From Sedimenticola sp. (GTDB taxonomy: Bacteria; Pseudomonadota; Gammaproteobacteria; Chromatiales; Chromatiaceae), in assembly GCA_026984055.1 (NCBI GenBank), contig JALSSX010000224.1:1-42651 (forward strand): a stretch of 42,651 nt of DNA, in the 5' to 3' direction. Below the pieces are notes generated by a model. That model was not told the DNA's origin. It worked only from the letters and a program-made list of their open reading frames with translations, and made no database searches. Shown here in pieces: positions 1 to 11,616 of the stretch (the stretch's first letter is position 1; each line of letters starts with the position of its first letter). The position numbers and the translations under genes are program-made.

Positions 1-210
1 CCGGTTGTTGGGACGCTTGCCGCGGCGGCGGGAAATCAGTCCAGCCGCTCCCTCGGCCCGGTAGCGCTGCACCAGACGCCGGATCTGGCGCACACTCAGG
101 CCCATCTGCCGGGCCGCCGCTTTCTGCCGGAGTCGTTTCTCCGCCACCTGCCGGATGACGCCCAATCGATCTGCCTCTTTATGACTCATCGTAATCTGCT
201 CCTCTGCCAC
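1..210 (-). CDS. IS transposase (IS1202/ISNCY group), N-terminal part
   Basis: This is the first 70 codons of a transposase that continues past the left edge. GTG at 210 follows a strong AGGAGG with good spacing; an in-frame ATG lies at 189. From that ATG the product begins MSHKEADRLGVIRQVAE, followed by a helix-turn-helix (KAAARQMGLSVRQIRRLV) and the basic stretch SRRRGKRPNN. This N-terminal layout is typical of IS1202/ISNCY-family DDE transposases, where the HTH recognises the element's ends. The catalytic domain is not visible, so activity cannot be judged. The same reading frame starts at the right-hand end of the window. Confidence 0.8.
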   Translation of the reverse strand, partial: MAEEQITMSHKEADRLGVIRQVAEKRLRQKAAARQMGLSVRQIRRLVQRYRAEGAAGLISRRRGKRPNNR

Positions 211-281
211 GGGCCCCTCCTGAAACCAAAAGGGGACATTTTAGAATTGGACAAAGAGGACATTACTGCTTTGGGCTAACA
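1..281 (-). mobile_element. IS1202/ISNCY-type insertion sequence, left copy, partial
   Basis: The element reads leftwards off the window. Its terminus begins TGTTAGCCCAAAGCAG (reverse complement of 266-281), followed by repeated ATGTCC/TTTGTCC words (about 220-262) that look like transposase-binding repeats, then the transposase start. Positions 171-281 are the exact reverse complement of 42541-42651 (111 of 111 bp). The family call rests on the transposase N-terminus and the TGT terminus. The other end of the element is outside the window. Confidence 0.85.
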
Positions 282-477
282 CTTTTTCTTCCCGCTTGCG
301 CTAGTCTTCAGCTCCGGTTAAGATTGTCACGTAAAAGTTAATTAATTTAACAAAGATAGGGAATAATCTTCCCCATGTGGTATGGCCAGTGGTCGGGATG
401 GCGTCGGCAGAAGTCGTTCCTGGGCTGAGGTGGGAGTCATGGATGAGTGATACAGAAATCAACCAAGGATTAGTAGC
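282..477. other. Intergenic region between the IS and the first gene
   Basis: This stretch is AT-richer than its surroundings and probably carries the promoter of the gene at 478. A TTGTCA hexamer lies at 324-329, followed by an AT-rich palindrome-like GTTAATTAATTTAAC. No convincing -10 box stands at the right distance. AAGG at 465-468 is the likely ribosome binding site for the ATG at 478. No gene is seen. Confidence 0.4.
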
Positions 478-1527
478 ATGACTCGATATCAGTTATTGTG
501 TGCCGTTACGCGGATTTCAGAAATACTCGATACCTGTGGTTTGAAAGGGGTGCTCAAGCAAACGATCCAAGCTGAAGGCAAGAGTGATCAGGCCAGGGCG
601 AATCCGATGATCATCGAAACCTACCAAGCCTTCACTTCGTATTCTCGTCAGTTCGGCAAGGCCGAACGGCGTGTCTTGAAAGCGCTGAAGCTCGGTTTTC
701 TCCAGCATACCGATTTCTGGGTGCAGTTTCTGCAAGGGAAGCTTGGCCGGGATGCGGTTCGTAACGTGCTAGAGCGCATCTATGTTGCGCAGAAGTACCT
801 CCCGGGCTTGACTGGGCTGCTGCAAAGCGAGGCCGAGATGCAGATTGAGAAACCCAATGCCGACCGTTCCGAGGTCTTCCGCGATCTGGAGATCCTCACG
901 GTCATTTTTTCTCGCCAGTCCAATGCGTTGCCGCCAGTGCGCCAGGTGCAGGAACTCTTGACTGCGGTGGACGCCTTCTACGAAGCCTGCGCGATGTTGA
1001 TCGGAACGGGCACGGAGTTGTCCTTTCTCGGCCTGGATAGCGGCGAGGACACGCGAGTGCAATTCGTTGGCGCCCAGGAGCCGGTGACCTTGATAAAGAA
1101 CTCTATCCTCGCGGTGTGGGACAGGCGGGCGCTATTGGCGGAAAACGAGGCGGGATTCTGCACCTCGGAGCAGGTCGACGATCTACCGGTTTTCTCGCTG
1201 CTGAATGAGAAATCCAGCAAGGGCGCGATCAGCGAGTCCCGCTCCGAACAGATCCACGCCATGCTGTGCGAGGCGTTCGAATTGTTCTTGAATGCCGACG
1301 CGGTGATTCCTGAGGTGGAGGATATCGTGGCGGACGAAGACCCGGATCTGCTGATGAACTTGCGCCAGGTGGAAAAGCCTCTCGCCAAGCCGAAAGTTGT
1401 CGTGCTGCATCCCGACACGGCGGCGGAGACCTCCGATGAGGCGCCGACGGGCTTGTTGGTATCGGACGATGCCTGGGACAAGGAAAGGGATATGTTGTTG
1501 AAGCTCGTCGAGGAACGTCGCGCCTGA
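478..1527 (+). CDS. Unknown protein, 349 aa, soluble and acidic
   Basis: I do not recognise a family. The predicted protein has no signal peptide and no membrane segment. It looks mostly helical in residues 1-180, becomes acidic around 275-295 (VEDIVADEDPD), and ends in a Pro/Ala/Thr-rich linker followed by a charged tail. Codon use is like the neighbouring genes, and an AAGG ribosome site precedes ATG 478 at suitable distance, so it is probably expressed. It stands alone between the IS element and a convergent membrane-protein gene, so context gives no function. It is more likely chromosomal than IS cargo, because the IS end lies almost 200 bp upstream and the gene has no transposition-related motifs. 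Confidence 0.7.
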   Translation: MTRYQLLCAVTRISEILDTCGLKGVLKQTIQAEGKSDQARANPMIIETYQAFTSYSRQFGKAERRVLKALKLGFLQHTDFWVQFLQGKLGRDAVRNVLERIYVAQKYLPGLTGLLQSEAEMQIEKPNADRSEVFRDLEILTVIFSRQSNALPPVRQVQELLTAVDAFYEACAMLIGTGTELSFLGLDSGEDTRVQFVGAQEPVTLIKNSILAVWDRRALLAENEAGFCTSEQVDDLPVFSLLNEKSSKGAISESRSEQIHAMLCEAFELFLNADAVIPEVEDIVADEDPDLLMNLRQVEKPLAKPKVVVLHPDTAAETSDEAPTGLLVSDDAWDKERDMLLKLVEERRA

Positions 1528-1574
1528 TGAGTCCGGCCGCTTCGGATTTCCCCGCCGAGGGAACCGCCCGGCGG

Positions 1575-1690
1575 TAATCCGTGATTCGTCCACGGGAACG
1601 CCGGACAGATTCCCTTGCCCGCTTGGCCTCGGTGTCCTGTGGCGAACTCCTGACAACTTCGATCATGGCCGCAAGTGGGTGTTCGTTCCG
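1575..1690 (+). repeat. Family C repeat, degenerate partial copy (C0)
   Basis: This degraded copy of the repeat family is seen better at 16923, 17863, 22128 and 23672. Shared words are GTGATTCGTCCACGGGAACG, GCTTGGCCTCGG, and the CCTGACAACTTCGATCATGG arm. It fills most of the 223-bp gap between the convergent genes ending at 1527 and 1751. Confidence 0.5.
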
Positions 1691-1714
1691 AGCCTTGGCT
1701 GGCCGTAACGATAG

Positions 1715-4430
<2,716 letters not shown>

Positions 4431-5738
4431 ATGGCTGATATCACCAGACTTTCCGCCAGTGACACGGATTTCCAGGCGCGCCTGGATGCACTGCTCGCCT
4501 GGGAATCGGTGTCTGACAGGGCGGTCAACCAGACCGTCGAGGACATCATCGCGGCGGTTCGCGAACGTGGCGACGCGGCGTTGCTGGAATTCACCCGGCG
4601 TTTCGACGGCTGGCGGGCCGAAACGCCGGCCGACCTGGAGATATCGCCGGCGCGTCTTGCGCGGGCATGGAACAGCATTCCGGCGTCGTGGCAAGCGGCA
4701 CTGCGCAACGCCGCCGAACGTATCCGCGCCTATGCCGAGCATCAGAAATTGGCTTCCTGGACCTATACCGAGGACGACGGCACCTTGCTCGGTCAGCAGA
4801 TCACGCCGCTGGATCGTGTCGGGTTGTACGTGCCCGGTGGCAAGGCGGCCTATCCGTCGTCGGTATTGATGAACGCGATCCCGGCGAAGGTCGCCGGCGT
4901 GCCGGAATTGATCATGGTCGTGCCGACCCCCGCGGGCGAGCTGAACGATCTGGTGCTGGCCGCCGCCCACGAAGCCGGTGTCGATCGGGTGTTCGCGATC
5001 GGCGGCGCGCAGGCGGTCGCGGCGCTGGCCTGGGGTAGCGACAGCGTGCCGCCGGTGGACAAAATCGTTGGTCCGGGAAATATCTACGTTGCCACCGCGA
5101 AGCGCGCGGTCTATGGCAAGGTGGGCATCGACATGATTGCCGGACCCTCCGAGATACTGGTGATCTGCGACGGTCAGGCCGACCCAGACTGGATCGCGAT
5201 GGATCTTTTCTCGCAGGCTGAGCACGATGAAGATGCGCAATCCATCCTGATCTCGCCGGACAGCGCCTTCCTCGAACAGGTCGAGGCGAGCATCGACAGG
5301 CTGTTGCCGACGATGCCGCGCCGCGAGATCATTGCCACCGCGCTGCGCGTGCGCGGCGCCTTGATAAGAGTTGCGGACATGAGGCAGGCGGTCGATGTGG
5401 CCAACCACATCGCGCCGGAACATCTGGAACTGTCGGTCTCCGACCCCCAGGCGATGGCCGCCCGGATCCGCCATGCCGGCGCGATCTTCATGGGCCGTTA
5501 CACCGCCGAGGCGATGGGTGACTACTGCGCCGGGCCGAACCACGTGTTGCCGACCAGCCGTACCGCGCGCTTCTCGTCGCCGTTGGGTGTCTATGATTTT
5601 CAGAAACGCAGCAGTCTGATCATGGCGTCGCCCGTGGGCGCGGCCAAGATGGCCGAAGTCGCTTGCGTGCTTGCCGAGGGCGAAGGGCTGATCGCGCATG
5701 CTGAATCGGCGCGCTACCGGATCGGCGGCGATGAGTGA
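4431..5738 (+). CDS. hisD: Histidinol dehydrogenase
   Basis: HisD carries out the last two steps of histidine synthesis, oxidising L-histidinol to L-histidine with two NAD+ and a zinc ion. The 435-residue length is normal. Visible signatures are the NAD/substrate region [14 protein letters not shown], the zinc ligands in [11 protein letters not shown] (Gln and His), the catalytic pair in [10 protein letters not shown] (Glu-His), [11 protein letters not shown], and the C-terminal His of [10 protein letters not shown] 4431 abuts the hisG stop, and the gene overlaps hisC by 8 nt. All key residues are intact. Confidence 0.97.
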   Translation: MADITRLSASDTDFQARLDALLAWESVSDRAVNQTVEDIIAAVRERGDAALLEFTRRFDGWRAETPADLEISPARLARAWNSIPASWQAALRNAAERIRAYAEHQKLASWTYTEDDGTLLGQQITPLDRVGLYVPGGKAAYPSSVLMNAIPAKVAGVPELIMVVPTPAGELNDLVLAAAHEAGVDRVFAIGGAQAVAALAWGSDSVPPVDKIVGPGNIYVATAKRAVYGKVGIDMIAGPSEILVICDGQADPDWIAMDLFSQAEHDEDAQSILISPDSAFLEQVEASIDRLLPTMPRREIIATALRVRGALIRVADMRQAVDVANHIAPEHLELSVSDPQAMAARIRHAGAIFMGRYTAEAMGDYCAGPNHVLPTSRTARFSSPLGVYDFQKRSSLIMASPVGAAKMAEVACVLAEGEGLIAHAESARYRIGGDE

Positions 5739-6810
5739 GTCTACGATCCGGCGTTGGGTGCGCCCCGAGATCCACGCGATGTCCGCCTATCACGTCGCCG
5801 ATCCCGGCGGTATGTTGAAGATGGACATGATGGAGAATCCCTACGCCTGGAGCGAATCCTTGCGCGATGACTGGCTGGCGCGCTTGCGCCAGGTCGATGT
5901 GAACCGCTATCCCGACCCCCAGGCGCGCGCGCTGAAGGAACGTCTCGGCGAGGCATTTGCGATTCCACCGGATGCCGGCATTCTGCTTGGCAACGGCTCC
6001 GACGAGCTGATCCAGATGATCCTGATGGCGGTCGCCGCGCCGGGCAGGGTCGTGTTGTCGGTCGATCCCGGTTTCGTCATGTATCGCATCATCGCAACCT
6101 TTACCGGCATGGATTATGTTGGCGTGCCACTGCGCGAGGCCGATTTCGCGCTGGATGTCGGGGCGCTGCTGGCGGCCATCGCCGAGCACGATCCGGCGGT
6201 GGTGTTTCTCGCTTATCCGAACAACCCGACCGGCAACCTGCTTCCTGCCGACGCTCTACGGACCGTCATCCAGGCGGCGAATGGCTTGGTGGTCATCGAC
6301 GAAGCCTACGCGCCCTTTACCGACGCCAGCTTCATGCCAGAACTGTTGGATCACGACAATCTCCTGGTGATGCGCACCGTGTCGAAGATGGGCCTTGCCG
6401 GGCTGCGTCTAGGCTACATGGCTGGACATCCGGAATGGATCGTCGAGATCGACAAGACCCGCCTGCCGTTCAACATCAATTCACTGACGCAGATTAGCGC
6501 CGAGTTCGCGCTGGAGCGCAAGACTGAATTGGACGCCCAGACCCAGGCGATCCGCGAACAACGGGCCGATCTGTTCGCCCGGCTGCAAGCCCTGGATGGG
6601 CTGCGGCCGTACCCCAGCGAGGCCAACTTCATACTCGCGCGCGTCGCGCCGGGCCACGCCGATGCCATCCATCACGGTCTGCGTAAGCGTGGCATACTGA
6701 TCAAGAATCTACATGGCGCGCATCCGATGCTGGCGGATTGTCTGCGGATTACCGTGGGGACGCCGGAGGAGAACGGGTTGTTGGTGGATGCGTTGAAAAG
6801 CCTTGTATGA
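5731..6810 (+). CDS. hisC: Histidinol-phosphate aminotransferase
   Basis: HisC is a PLP-dependent class II aminotransferase acting on imidazole acetol phosphate and glutamate. The protein is 359 residues. Signatures are [19 protein letters not shown] (PLP phosphate contact), [19 protein letters not shown], and the PLP-lysine motif [15 protein letters not shown] chose ATG 5731 ([13 protein letters not shown]), which overlaps the hisD stop as ATGAGTGA. An earlier in-frame ATG at 5698 would add 11 residues inside hisD and is less likely. It is the last histidine gene of the operon; arnT starts a few bases downstream, so the two pathways may be co-transcribed. Confidence 0.95.
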   Translation: MSESTIRRWVRPEIHAMSAYHVADPGGMLKMDMMENPYAWSESLRDDWLARLRQVDVNRYPDPQARALKERLGEAFAIPPDAGILLGNGSDELIQMILMAVAAPGRVVLSVDPGFVMYRIIATFTGMDYVGVPLREADFALDVGALLAAIAEHDPAVVFLAYPNNPTGNLLPADALRTVIQAANGLVVIDEAYAPFTDASFMPELLDHDNLLVMRTVSKMGLAGLRLGYMAGHPEWIVEIDKTRLPFNINSLTQISAEFALERKTELDAQTQAIREQRADLFARLQALDGLRPYPSEANFILARVAPGHADAIHHGLRKRGILIKNLHGAHPMLADCLRITVGTPEENGLLVDALKSLV

Positions 6811-6813
6811 GCG

Positions 6814-8511
6814 ATGGCGGATCCTTGCTCCTCAACCCAGAAGAGACATTCATCATCCATGATAAACGACGACACGCCATCCTGGCCTTTCATCATCGTG
6901 GTCATTGCCTTGGTCGCGATCACCTGGTTTCATGCCCTGGGCCAGCGCCCGCTGGCCGAGCCGGATGAAGGTCGTTATGCCGAGATCCCGCGCGAGATGG
7001 TCGCCAGCGGTGATTGGTTGACGCCTCGGCTGAACGGCTTCAAGTACTTCGAGAAGCCAGCCTTGCAATATTGGCTGACTGCCGCTGGTTTCGAACTGTT
7101 CGGTCAGTCGAACGCGGTGGCGCGCCTGTGGCCGGCCTTGCTCGGGTTTCTCGGGGCGTTGTGGGCGGGCTTCGTCGGTCTGAAGCTGTACGGCCGCGCG
7201 ACCGGTTTTCATGCCTTCCTGCTGACCGCCGGATCGTTGCTGTATTTCGCGCTCGGGCATATCTTGACGCTGGACATGAGCTTCAGTGTGTTCATGGCCT
7301 TCGGCGTCGGCGCCTTGGTGCTCGCGCAATGCCGGCGCGAGGAGGCGCCAAGGGTGTCGCGTAACTGGATGCTATTCGGCTGGTTGATGCTTGGCCTGGC
7401 GGTGTTGACCAAGGGGCTGGCCGGTGTGGTGTTGCCTGGTGCGGCGGTTTTCCTGTACATGCTCTGGCAACGCGACTGGCGGTTGCTTCGTAGCCTACAC
7501 CTTGGCAAGGGCGTGCTGTTGCTCTTGGCCGTGACCGCGCCCTGGTTCTTTGAGGCGAGTCGCCAGAACCCAACCTTTGCCTGGTTCTTCTTCGTCCATG
7601 AGCACTTCGAGCGCTATCTGACCACGGTGCATCACCGTGACGCGCCCTTGTGGTACTTCGCACCGATCTTCCTGCTCGGCGTGATGCCCTGGCTGGTCAG
7701 CTATCTGCGAGGCTTGCTGGCGCCGTTCGCATCCCGCTTCGATGGCCAGCCGGCCGGCGAGTTCGATGCTGCGCGCTTGTTGTGGGTCTACGCGGTGTTC
7801 ATCTTTGTGTTCTTTTCCCTCAGCGACTCGAAATTGCCCGCCTATATCTTGCCGATCACGCCGATGCTTGCAATCCTGGCTGGCCGCCAGCTCGCGGAGC
7901 GGGGTAATCCGGCCTCGGACAGCCTGGTGCTTGCGCTATTCGGCCTGTTTCTGGTCGTCGTCGGCACCCAGGCTGGGCGTTTTGCCACCGAAACCGTGAC
8001 ACAGGAGATGCTGCATGCCTATCGGATCTGGTTTTTCGGTGCTGGCGCGCTGATGTTCAGCATCGGCCTGCTGGCCTGGGTCATCGATTTTCGCGCGGAT
8101 TTCAAGGTCGCGATGATCGCATTGACCGCGATGGTTGGTTTCTCGTTGCTGTTCGCCGGCTACCCGACGATCGGCAAGACCCGGACCAGCAGGGCATTGG
8201 CCGACGCGATTCGCCCATGGCTGGATGACCAGACCCCGGTCTACAGCGTGGGTATCTATCCACAGTCTCTGCCGTTCTATCTGAAACGCAAGGTGCGGCT
8301 GGTGCAATACAAGGGTGAACTGGAGATGGGTATCGATCTGGAACCGGTGCGTTATATCGCCACGGTGGACAAGTTTCTGCCACGCTGGCAAGCCGCCGAC
8401 CGCGCGATCGCCGTACTCGGCGCGGAAGACGCGAAAGCGCTTGGTCTGTCGATACTCGGTGGCCGGGTGATCTACCAGGACGAGGCGCGAGTCGCGGTCG
8501 TGAAGCCATGA
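6814..8511 (+). CDS. arnT: Undecaprenyl phosphate-Ara4N transferase ArnT (GT83)
   Basis: ArnT is an inner-membrane glycosyltransferase that moves 4-amino-4-deoxy-L-arabinose from undecaprenyl phosphate to lipid A on the periplasmic face, reducing the negative charge that polymyxin and other cationic peptides bind. The 565-residue protein has an N-terminal membrane helix, then the GT-C first loop LAEPDEGRYAEIPREM holding the catalytic acidic pair (Asp51-Glu52), RLNGFKYFEKPALQYW, and about a dozen hydrophobic segments. ATG 6814 lies 3 bp after the hisC stop; ATG 6859 (MINDDTPSWP) would remove 15 hydrophilic residues and is equally possible. Its end overlaps the next gene as ATGA. Here arnT leads the operon, whereas in enterics it comes after arnBCAD. 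Confidence 0.93.
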   Translation: MADPCSSTQKRHSSSMINDDTPSWPFIIVVIALVAITWFHALGQRPLAEPDEGRYAEIPREMVASGDWLTPRLNGFKYFEKPALQYWLTAAGFELFGQSNAVARLWPALLGFLGALWAGFVGLKLYGRATGFHAFLLTAGSLLYFALGHILTLDMSFSVFMAFGVGALVLAQCRREEAPRVSRNWMLFGWLMLGLAVLTKGLAGVVLPGAAVFLYMLWQRDWRLLRSLHLGKGVLLLLAVTAPWFFEASRQNPTFAWFFFVHEHFERYLTTVHHRDAPLWYFAPIFLLGVMPWLVSYLRGLLAPFASRFDGQPAGEFDAARLLWVYAVFIFVFFSLSDSKLPAYILPITPMLAILAGRQLAERGNPASDSLVLALFGLFLVVVGTQAGRFATETVTQEMLHAYRIWFFGAGALMFSIGLLAWVIDFRADFKVAMIALTAMVGFSLLFAGYPTIGKTRTSRALADAIRPWLDDQTPVYSVGIYPQSLPFYLKRKVRLVQYKGELEMGIDLEPVRYIATVDKFLPRWQAADRAIAVLGAEDAKALGLSILGGRVIYQDEARVAVVKP

Positions 8512-8879
8512 CGCCGCAGGCTTTCGGTCTGATCATCACCGGCGTGCTACTGAACGCCTTCGCACAACTGGCGCTGAAGGCCAGCGTGCGCGACATGGGT
8601 GAGATCCACATGAGCGCCGCCACCGCGATGCCAGTGGCGATGCGTCTCGCCAGCGAACCCTGGCTGTGGCTCGGATTGGTGCTGTACGGCATCTCGGTGA
8701 TCGTCTGGATACTCGCGTTGTCGCGCGTCGATGTCAGTATTGCCTATCCGATGCTGTCGATCGGCTACGTCGTCAATGCGGTGATCGCCTGGGCCTGGCT
8801 CGGCGAGGTGTTGTCGATGACGCGGATGCTCGGTATTGGAGTCATCATCGTTGGCGTTGTCATTTTAGCGAGAGGATGA
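8508..8879 (+). CDS. arnE: SMR-family protein, ArnE/ArnF-like flippase subunit
   Basis: This is a 123-residue, four-helix small multidrug resistance (EmrE) superfamily protein. WLWLGLVLYGISVIVWILALSRVDVS followed by IAYPMLSIGYVVNAVIAW closely matches the ArnE type, which with ArnF moves undecaprenyl phosphate-Ara4N across the inner membrane. Only one such gene is seen here, so it either acts as a homodimer or has its partner elsewhere. The start ATG overlaps the arnT stop (ATGA). The stop in turn overlaps the ATG of a truncated small reading frame. The symbol is by position and similarity; ArnF would fit almost as well. Confidence 0.8.
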   Translation: MTPQAFGLIITGVLLNAFAQLALKASVRDMGEIHMSAATAMPVAMRLASEPWLWLGLVLYGISVIVWILALSRVDVSIAYPMLSIGYVVNAVIAWAWLGEVLSMTRMLGIGVIIVGVVILARG

Positions 8880-9139
8880 CAGCGCGGGATTTCGCTCCCG
8901 CGTGGCCGGAGAACGATGGCCCATTGCTTGACGGAGAGGCCTTTGTCGTTGAAGAAAGCACTTTGTTTCGTGACGCGATTGCGACCTTTTTGTCGATGCC
9001 GGGGCTGTTGTCTCCTGGCTGGGAAATCGGCTTGAACAGGATGTTGAAAAAGTCCTTCTGTGGACTTTTTCAACGACGGAACCGGAAAATGCCATTTTTC
9101 AACGGGCTGCTAGCCCGGATTTCTCACCGGGTCGCGTAG
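8876..9139 (+). pseudogene. Small gene coupled to arnE, truncated by MITEs
   Basis: An ATG at 8876 overlaps the arnE stop (ATGA), as in the other junctions of this operon. The frame then reads about 53 plausible residues (MTARDFAPAWPENDG..., acidic, with ESTLFRDAIATFLSMPGL) up to about 9035. There it runs into the family B and family A repeats and continues in repeat sequence until a stop at 9137-9139. The likely history is a small arn-linked gene whose 3' part was displaced by the repeat insertions. I do not recognise the product. It could also be a chance open frame, so confidence is moderate. Confidence 0.4.
9035..9112 (+). repeat. Family B MITE, internally deleted copy (B1)
   Basis: Compared with the full copy at 24054-24220, this keeps the left hairpin (GTTGAAAAAGTCC / GGACTTTTTCAAC), the GGAACCGGAAAATGC word and the right end (CATTTTTCAA...GCTGCTA). 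It lacks about 90 bp in between. Its final TA at 9111-9112 is also the first TA of the family A copy next to it. Confidence 0.75.
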
Positions 9140-9226
9140 CGAGGCGAGGCCGCTCAACCGAGTGAACGCCAGTCAGTGCGCCGCATTGGGTGGTCGCAGT
9201 AGTGAACGGGTGAGAAATCCGGGCTA
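9111..9226 (-). repeat. Family A MITE, short inverted copy (A1)
   Basis: The ends are TAGCCCGGATTTCTCACC and GGTGAGAAATCCGGGCTA, an 18-bp perfect terminal inverted repeat. The interior (CACTACTGCGACCACCCAATG when read on the minus strand) matches the left parts of copies at 15815 and 26071, so this copy lies in the opposite orientation and carries an internal deletion. It sits inside the arn operon. Confidence 0.85.
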
Positions 9227-9257
9227 GAGGACCTGACTTTGATGCGGTGAAACCGCT

Positions 9258-9633
9258 ATGATCAAAATCCTGCTTGCTGGATTCCTGCTCGTGGGTATCG
9301 CCTTCGCGGTCTATTTCAAATGGATGTTCAGCGATTCACTGTACTTCGATGGTCATTCGGTGAAGTATTGGTTGCTGGTGCCCGAGCTGGTACGGGAAGC
9401 ACCCGTATTTGGCGAGGGTCTCCGTTACTATTACAGTGCCGGAGACGGTAGCTGGGTCGGGGGGTTCCTCCGTATCCTTTGTGTCGACAGAGACACGCGA
9501 TGCCCTGGTCTCGCGCTATCGAGAATATTATGCCGCGCGGGGTGGGTGCCTGATCGCGGATGGTGAAGCCTGGCGGATCGAGTTGGGCGATGATGGTTGC
9601 TTGGATCTGCGTGTCGTCGACGAGGGCGGGTAG
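9258..9633 (+). pseudogene. Unknown membrane-anchored small protein, frameshifted
   Basis: From ATG 9258 the frame reads MIKILLAGFLLVGIAFAVYF, a signal-anchor helix, then a soluble part ...YYSAGDGSWVGG. At the G6 run (9459-9464) it shifts into a frame that ends early at 9566. Skipping one G restores ...WVGGSSVSFVSTETRD and runs on to a natural stop at 9633, giving about 125 residues. The two frames fit together without gap, so this is one gene with a +1 base, either a homopolymer sequencing error, a slippage allele or a recent mutation. The product family is unknown. Its place inside the arn operon, between MITEs and arnB, suggests recent insertion or local rearrangement. Confidence 0.6.
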
Positions 9634-9668
9634 AGGCGTGCCGAGATTATGCGTTACAGGAACTGAAG

Positions 9669-10478
9669 ATGTCGAATAAGGCAGATATCGAAACGGGTCG
9701 GTTGGTCTCTACTTGTAATTGCGGGTGGTTGGACCGGAATCATTTGGAAGATCCTTCGGCTTGTCCTTTCGTGGGCGCGAAAAACCCCTGGAAGCCGTTC
9801 GTTGACGAGAAGGTATCCTTGGTCAATGGCTGGTGTATGGAGCCGACTTCCGATCAGTTATCTCCTTTTGTTCAAGGTTATCGTTCCTACCGTGCCCAGG
9901 CCGAGGCGCGTTTCCCCGATGGTTCGCCCGGTTTCAACGTGACCTACAAGCAGGATATGGGAGGCTACGGACCGACATTCGGTATTGATCGATCCTATCT
10001 GGTACGCTTCGATCTGACCCACAGTCAGAAGAAATCGGTGGCTCTTACCATTTTCATGGCGCCTTTTTCGCGAGGCTTTGATGCCTACCAGGCTAATAGG
10101 TTCTGGAGATGGTTCACCGACAGCGGTTTCAGTCAGGAAGATCTTGTTTCGGATCTGCTTGGTTTTCATGTGGCGATTGGCGAGGTGACGCAGAGGCAGG
10201 TTCTGGATGCCTGCCAGCCGGTCTCCAAGGCGGCGTCCTTGGCGGTTTGGGATGCCAATGGCGTGGTGGGGAATCACAAGAAAAAGACCTTTGATCCGAT
10301 GCTCATTGATCAGCCGCCATCGGAATGTGTTGGGCAACCCAAGGCTTTTCCCTTGCAATTCAAAAAGATCACCCCAGTCTCCAAGGGCAAACTGTTCGTC
10401 GATTTTCCCGGCTTGCCTGATGATGCTTGCGCCGATGCGCCCGCCAGGGGATGGCGCGCGCCGGTGCTCGGCCTGTAG
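9669..10478 (+). CDS. Unknown protein, 269 aa, Cys-containing N-terminus
   Basis: I do not recognise a family. ATG 9669 (MSNKADIETGRLV) is preferred because AGGA stands 7 nt upstream; the open frame begins earlier at 9597. The N-terminus carries STCNCGWLDRNHL and a further Cys at PSACPF, possibly a metal or disulfide site. The middle has NVTYKQDMGGYGPTFG and YLVRFDLTHSQKKSVALTIFMAPF, suggesting a beta-rich domain. No signal peptide or membrane helix is seen. Codon use is less GC-biased in the third position than in arnB next to it. It lies with the preceding small gene as a two-gene block inside the arn operon. Confidence 0.75.
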   Translation: MSNKADIETGRLVSTCNCGWLDRNHLEDPSACPFVGAKNPWKPFVDEKVSLVNGWCMEPTSDQLSPFVQGYRSYRAQAEARFPDGSPGFNVTYKQDMGGYGPTFGIDRSYLVRFDLTHSQKKSVALTIFMAPFSRGFDAYQANRFWRWFTDSGFSQEDLVSDLLGFHVAIGEVTQRQVLDACQPVSKAASLAVWDANGVVGNHKKKTFDPMLIDQPPSECVGQPKAFPLQFKKITPVSKGKLFVDFPGLPDDACADAPARGWRAPVLGL

Positions 10479-10506
10479 ACTGCACTGTTTTATGGGACGA
10501 TCCCTG

Positions 10507-11616
10507 ATGCTGCCATTCACCCGACCGACCCTGACGGAACAAGACGAACAAGCCGTGCTGGAGGTCATGCGCTCCGGCTGGATCACCACTGGGCCTAAGG
10601 TACTGGCCTTCGAGCAGGCGCTGGCCGATTACCTGGGAGGCGATGTTACCGTGCGCGCCTTCAATTCGGCGACCAGCGCCTTGGAGGCGGTGTTGCTTGC
10701 CACCGGCATCGGTCCGGGCGACGAGGTCATTGTGCCGGCGATGAGTTTTACCGCGACGGCGAATGTCGTCGTGCGCGCCGGCGCGCGGCCGGTGTTCGTC
10801 GATGTCGATCTGGACAGCCGCAATACCGATGCCGATTATGTCGAGGCGGCGCTGACGCCGCGTACCCGCGCGGTCATTCCGGTGCATTTCGCCGGCTTGT
10901 CGGTGGACATGGCGCCGCTGCGTGATCTGGCCGAGCATCACCGCCTGCTGTTGCTGGAGGATGCCGCGCAGGCGATCGGCACGCGGCATGCCGGTCGGCA
11001 TACAGGAAGCAGCGGCAATCCCACCTGTTTCAGCTTTCATCCGAACAAGAACATCACGACCATCGAGGGCGGCGCGGTGGCGACCGACGATGCGGCGCTG
11101 ATCCGGCGCTTGGAGCGTATCCGTTTCCATGGGATCGAAAGAAACACCGATGGCGACATGAATGTGCCGCTGTGGGGCGGTAAGATGAATCTGCCGGACA
11201 TGCATGCGGCGCTGGGCCTCAGTCAGCTCGCGCGCTTGGATGCATTCAACCGCAAACGGCGTAAGCTGGCGGAGCGTTATTTGGAACAGTTGCCGGTTCA
11301 CGATGCATTGCATCCGCCGGAGGGCGGGCCGGGCCACAGTTGGCATATGTTCTGCGTGCGCGTGGACTACGGTGCGCTTGGCACGACACGGGCGGCGTTT
11401 CAGCAGGCATTGGCCGATCGCGATATCGGTAGCGGCGTGCATTACCCGGCGATGCATCTGTTCGGTCTGTATCGGAGCCATGGCTATGCGCCGGGTGATT
11501 TTCCGCATGCCGAAGCCATCGGCGAACAGACCCTGACCCTGCCACTGTTCCCCGGCATGGCGGTGGAAGATGTCGACAAGGTGTGCGTCGCGCTCGAAGA
11601 GGTGCTGAATGACTGA
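10507..11616 (+). CDS. arnB: UDP-Ara4O aminotransferase ArnB (DegT/DnrJ/EryC1)
   Basis: ArnB is the PLP enzyme that transaminates UDP-4-keto-L-arabinose to UDP-Ara4N using glutamate. The product is 369 residues from ATG 10507 (MLPFTRPTLTEQDEQ), close to the enteric length. An ATG at 10492 would add five residues; GGGACG just upstream of 10507 is the better ribosome site. Signatures are SGWITTGPK at the N-terminus, LLLLEDAAQAIG, and the PLP-lysine motif FSFHPNKNITTIEGGA with Lys181. The stop overlaps arnC (ATG at 11609). It restarts the arn gene series after the inserted block. Confidence 0.95.
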   Translation: MLPFTRPTLTEQDEQAVLEVMRSGWITTGPKVLAFEQALADYLGGDVTVRAFNSATSALEAVLLATGIGPGDEVIVPAMSFTATANVVVRAGARPVFVDVDLDSRNTDADYVEAALTPRTRAVIPVHFAGLSVDMAPLRDLAEHHRLLLLEDAAQAIGTRHAGRHTGSSGNPTCFSFHPNKNITTIEGGAVATDDAALIRRLERIRFHGIERNTDGDMNVPLWGGKMNLPDMHAALGLSQLARLDAFNRKRRKLAERYLEQLPVHDALHPPEGGPGHSWHMFCVRVDYGALGTTRAAFQQALADRDIGSGVHYPAMHLFGLYRSHGYAPGDFPHAEAIGEQTLTLPLFPGMAVEDVDKVCVALEEVLND

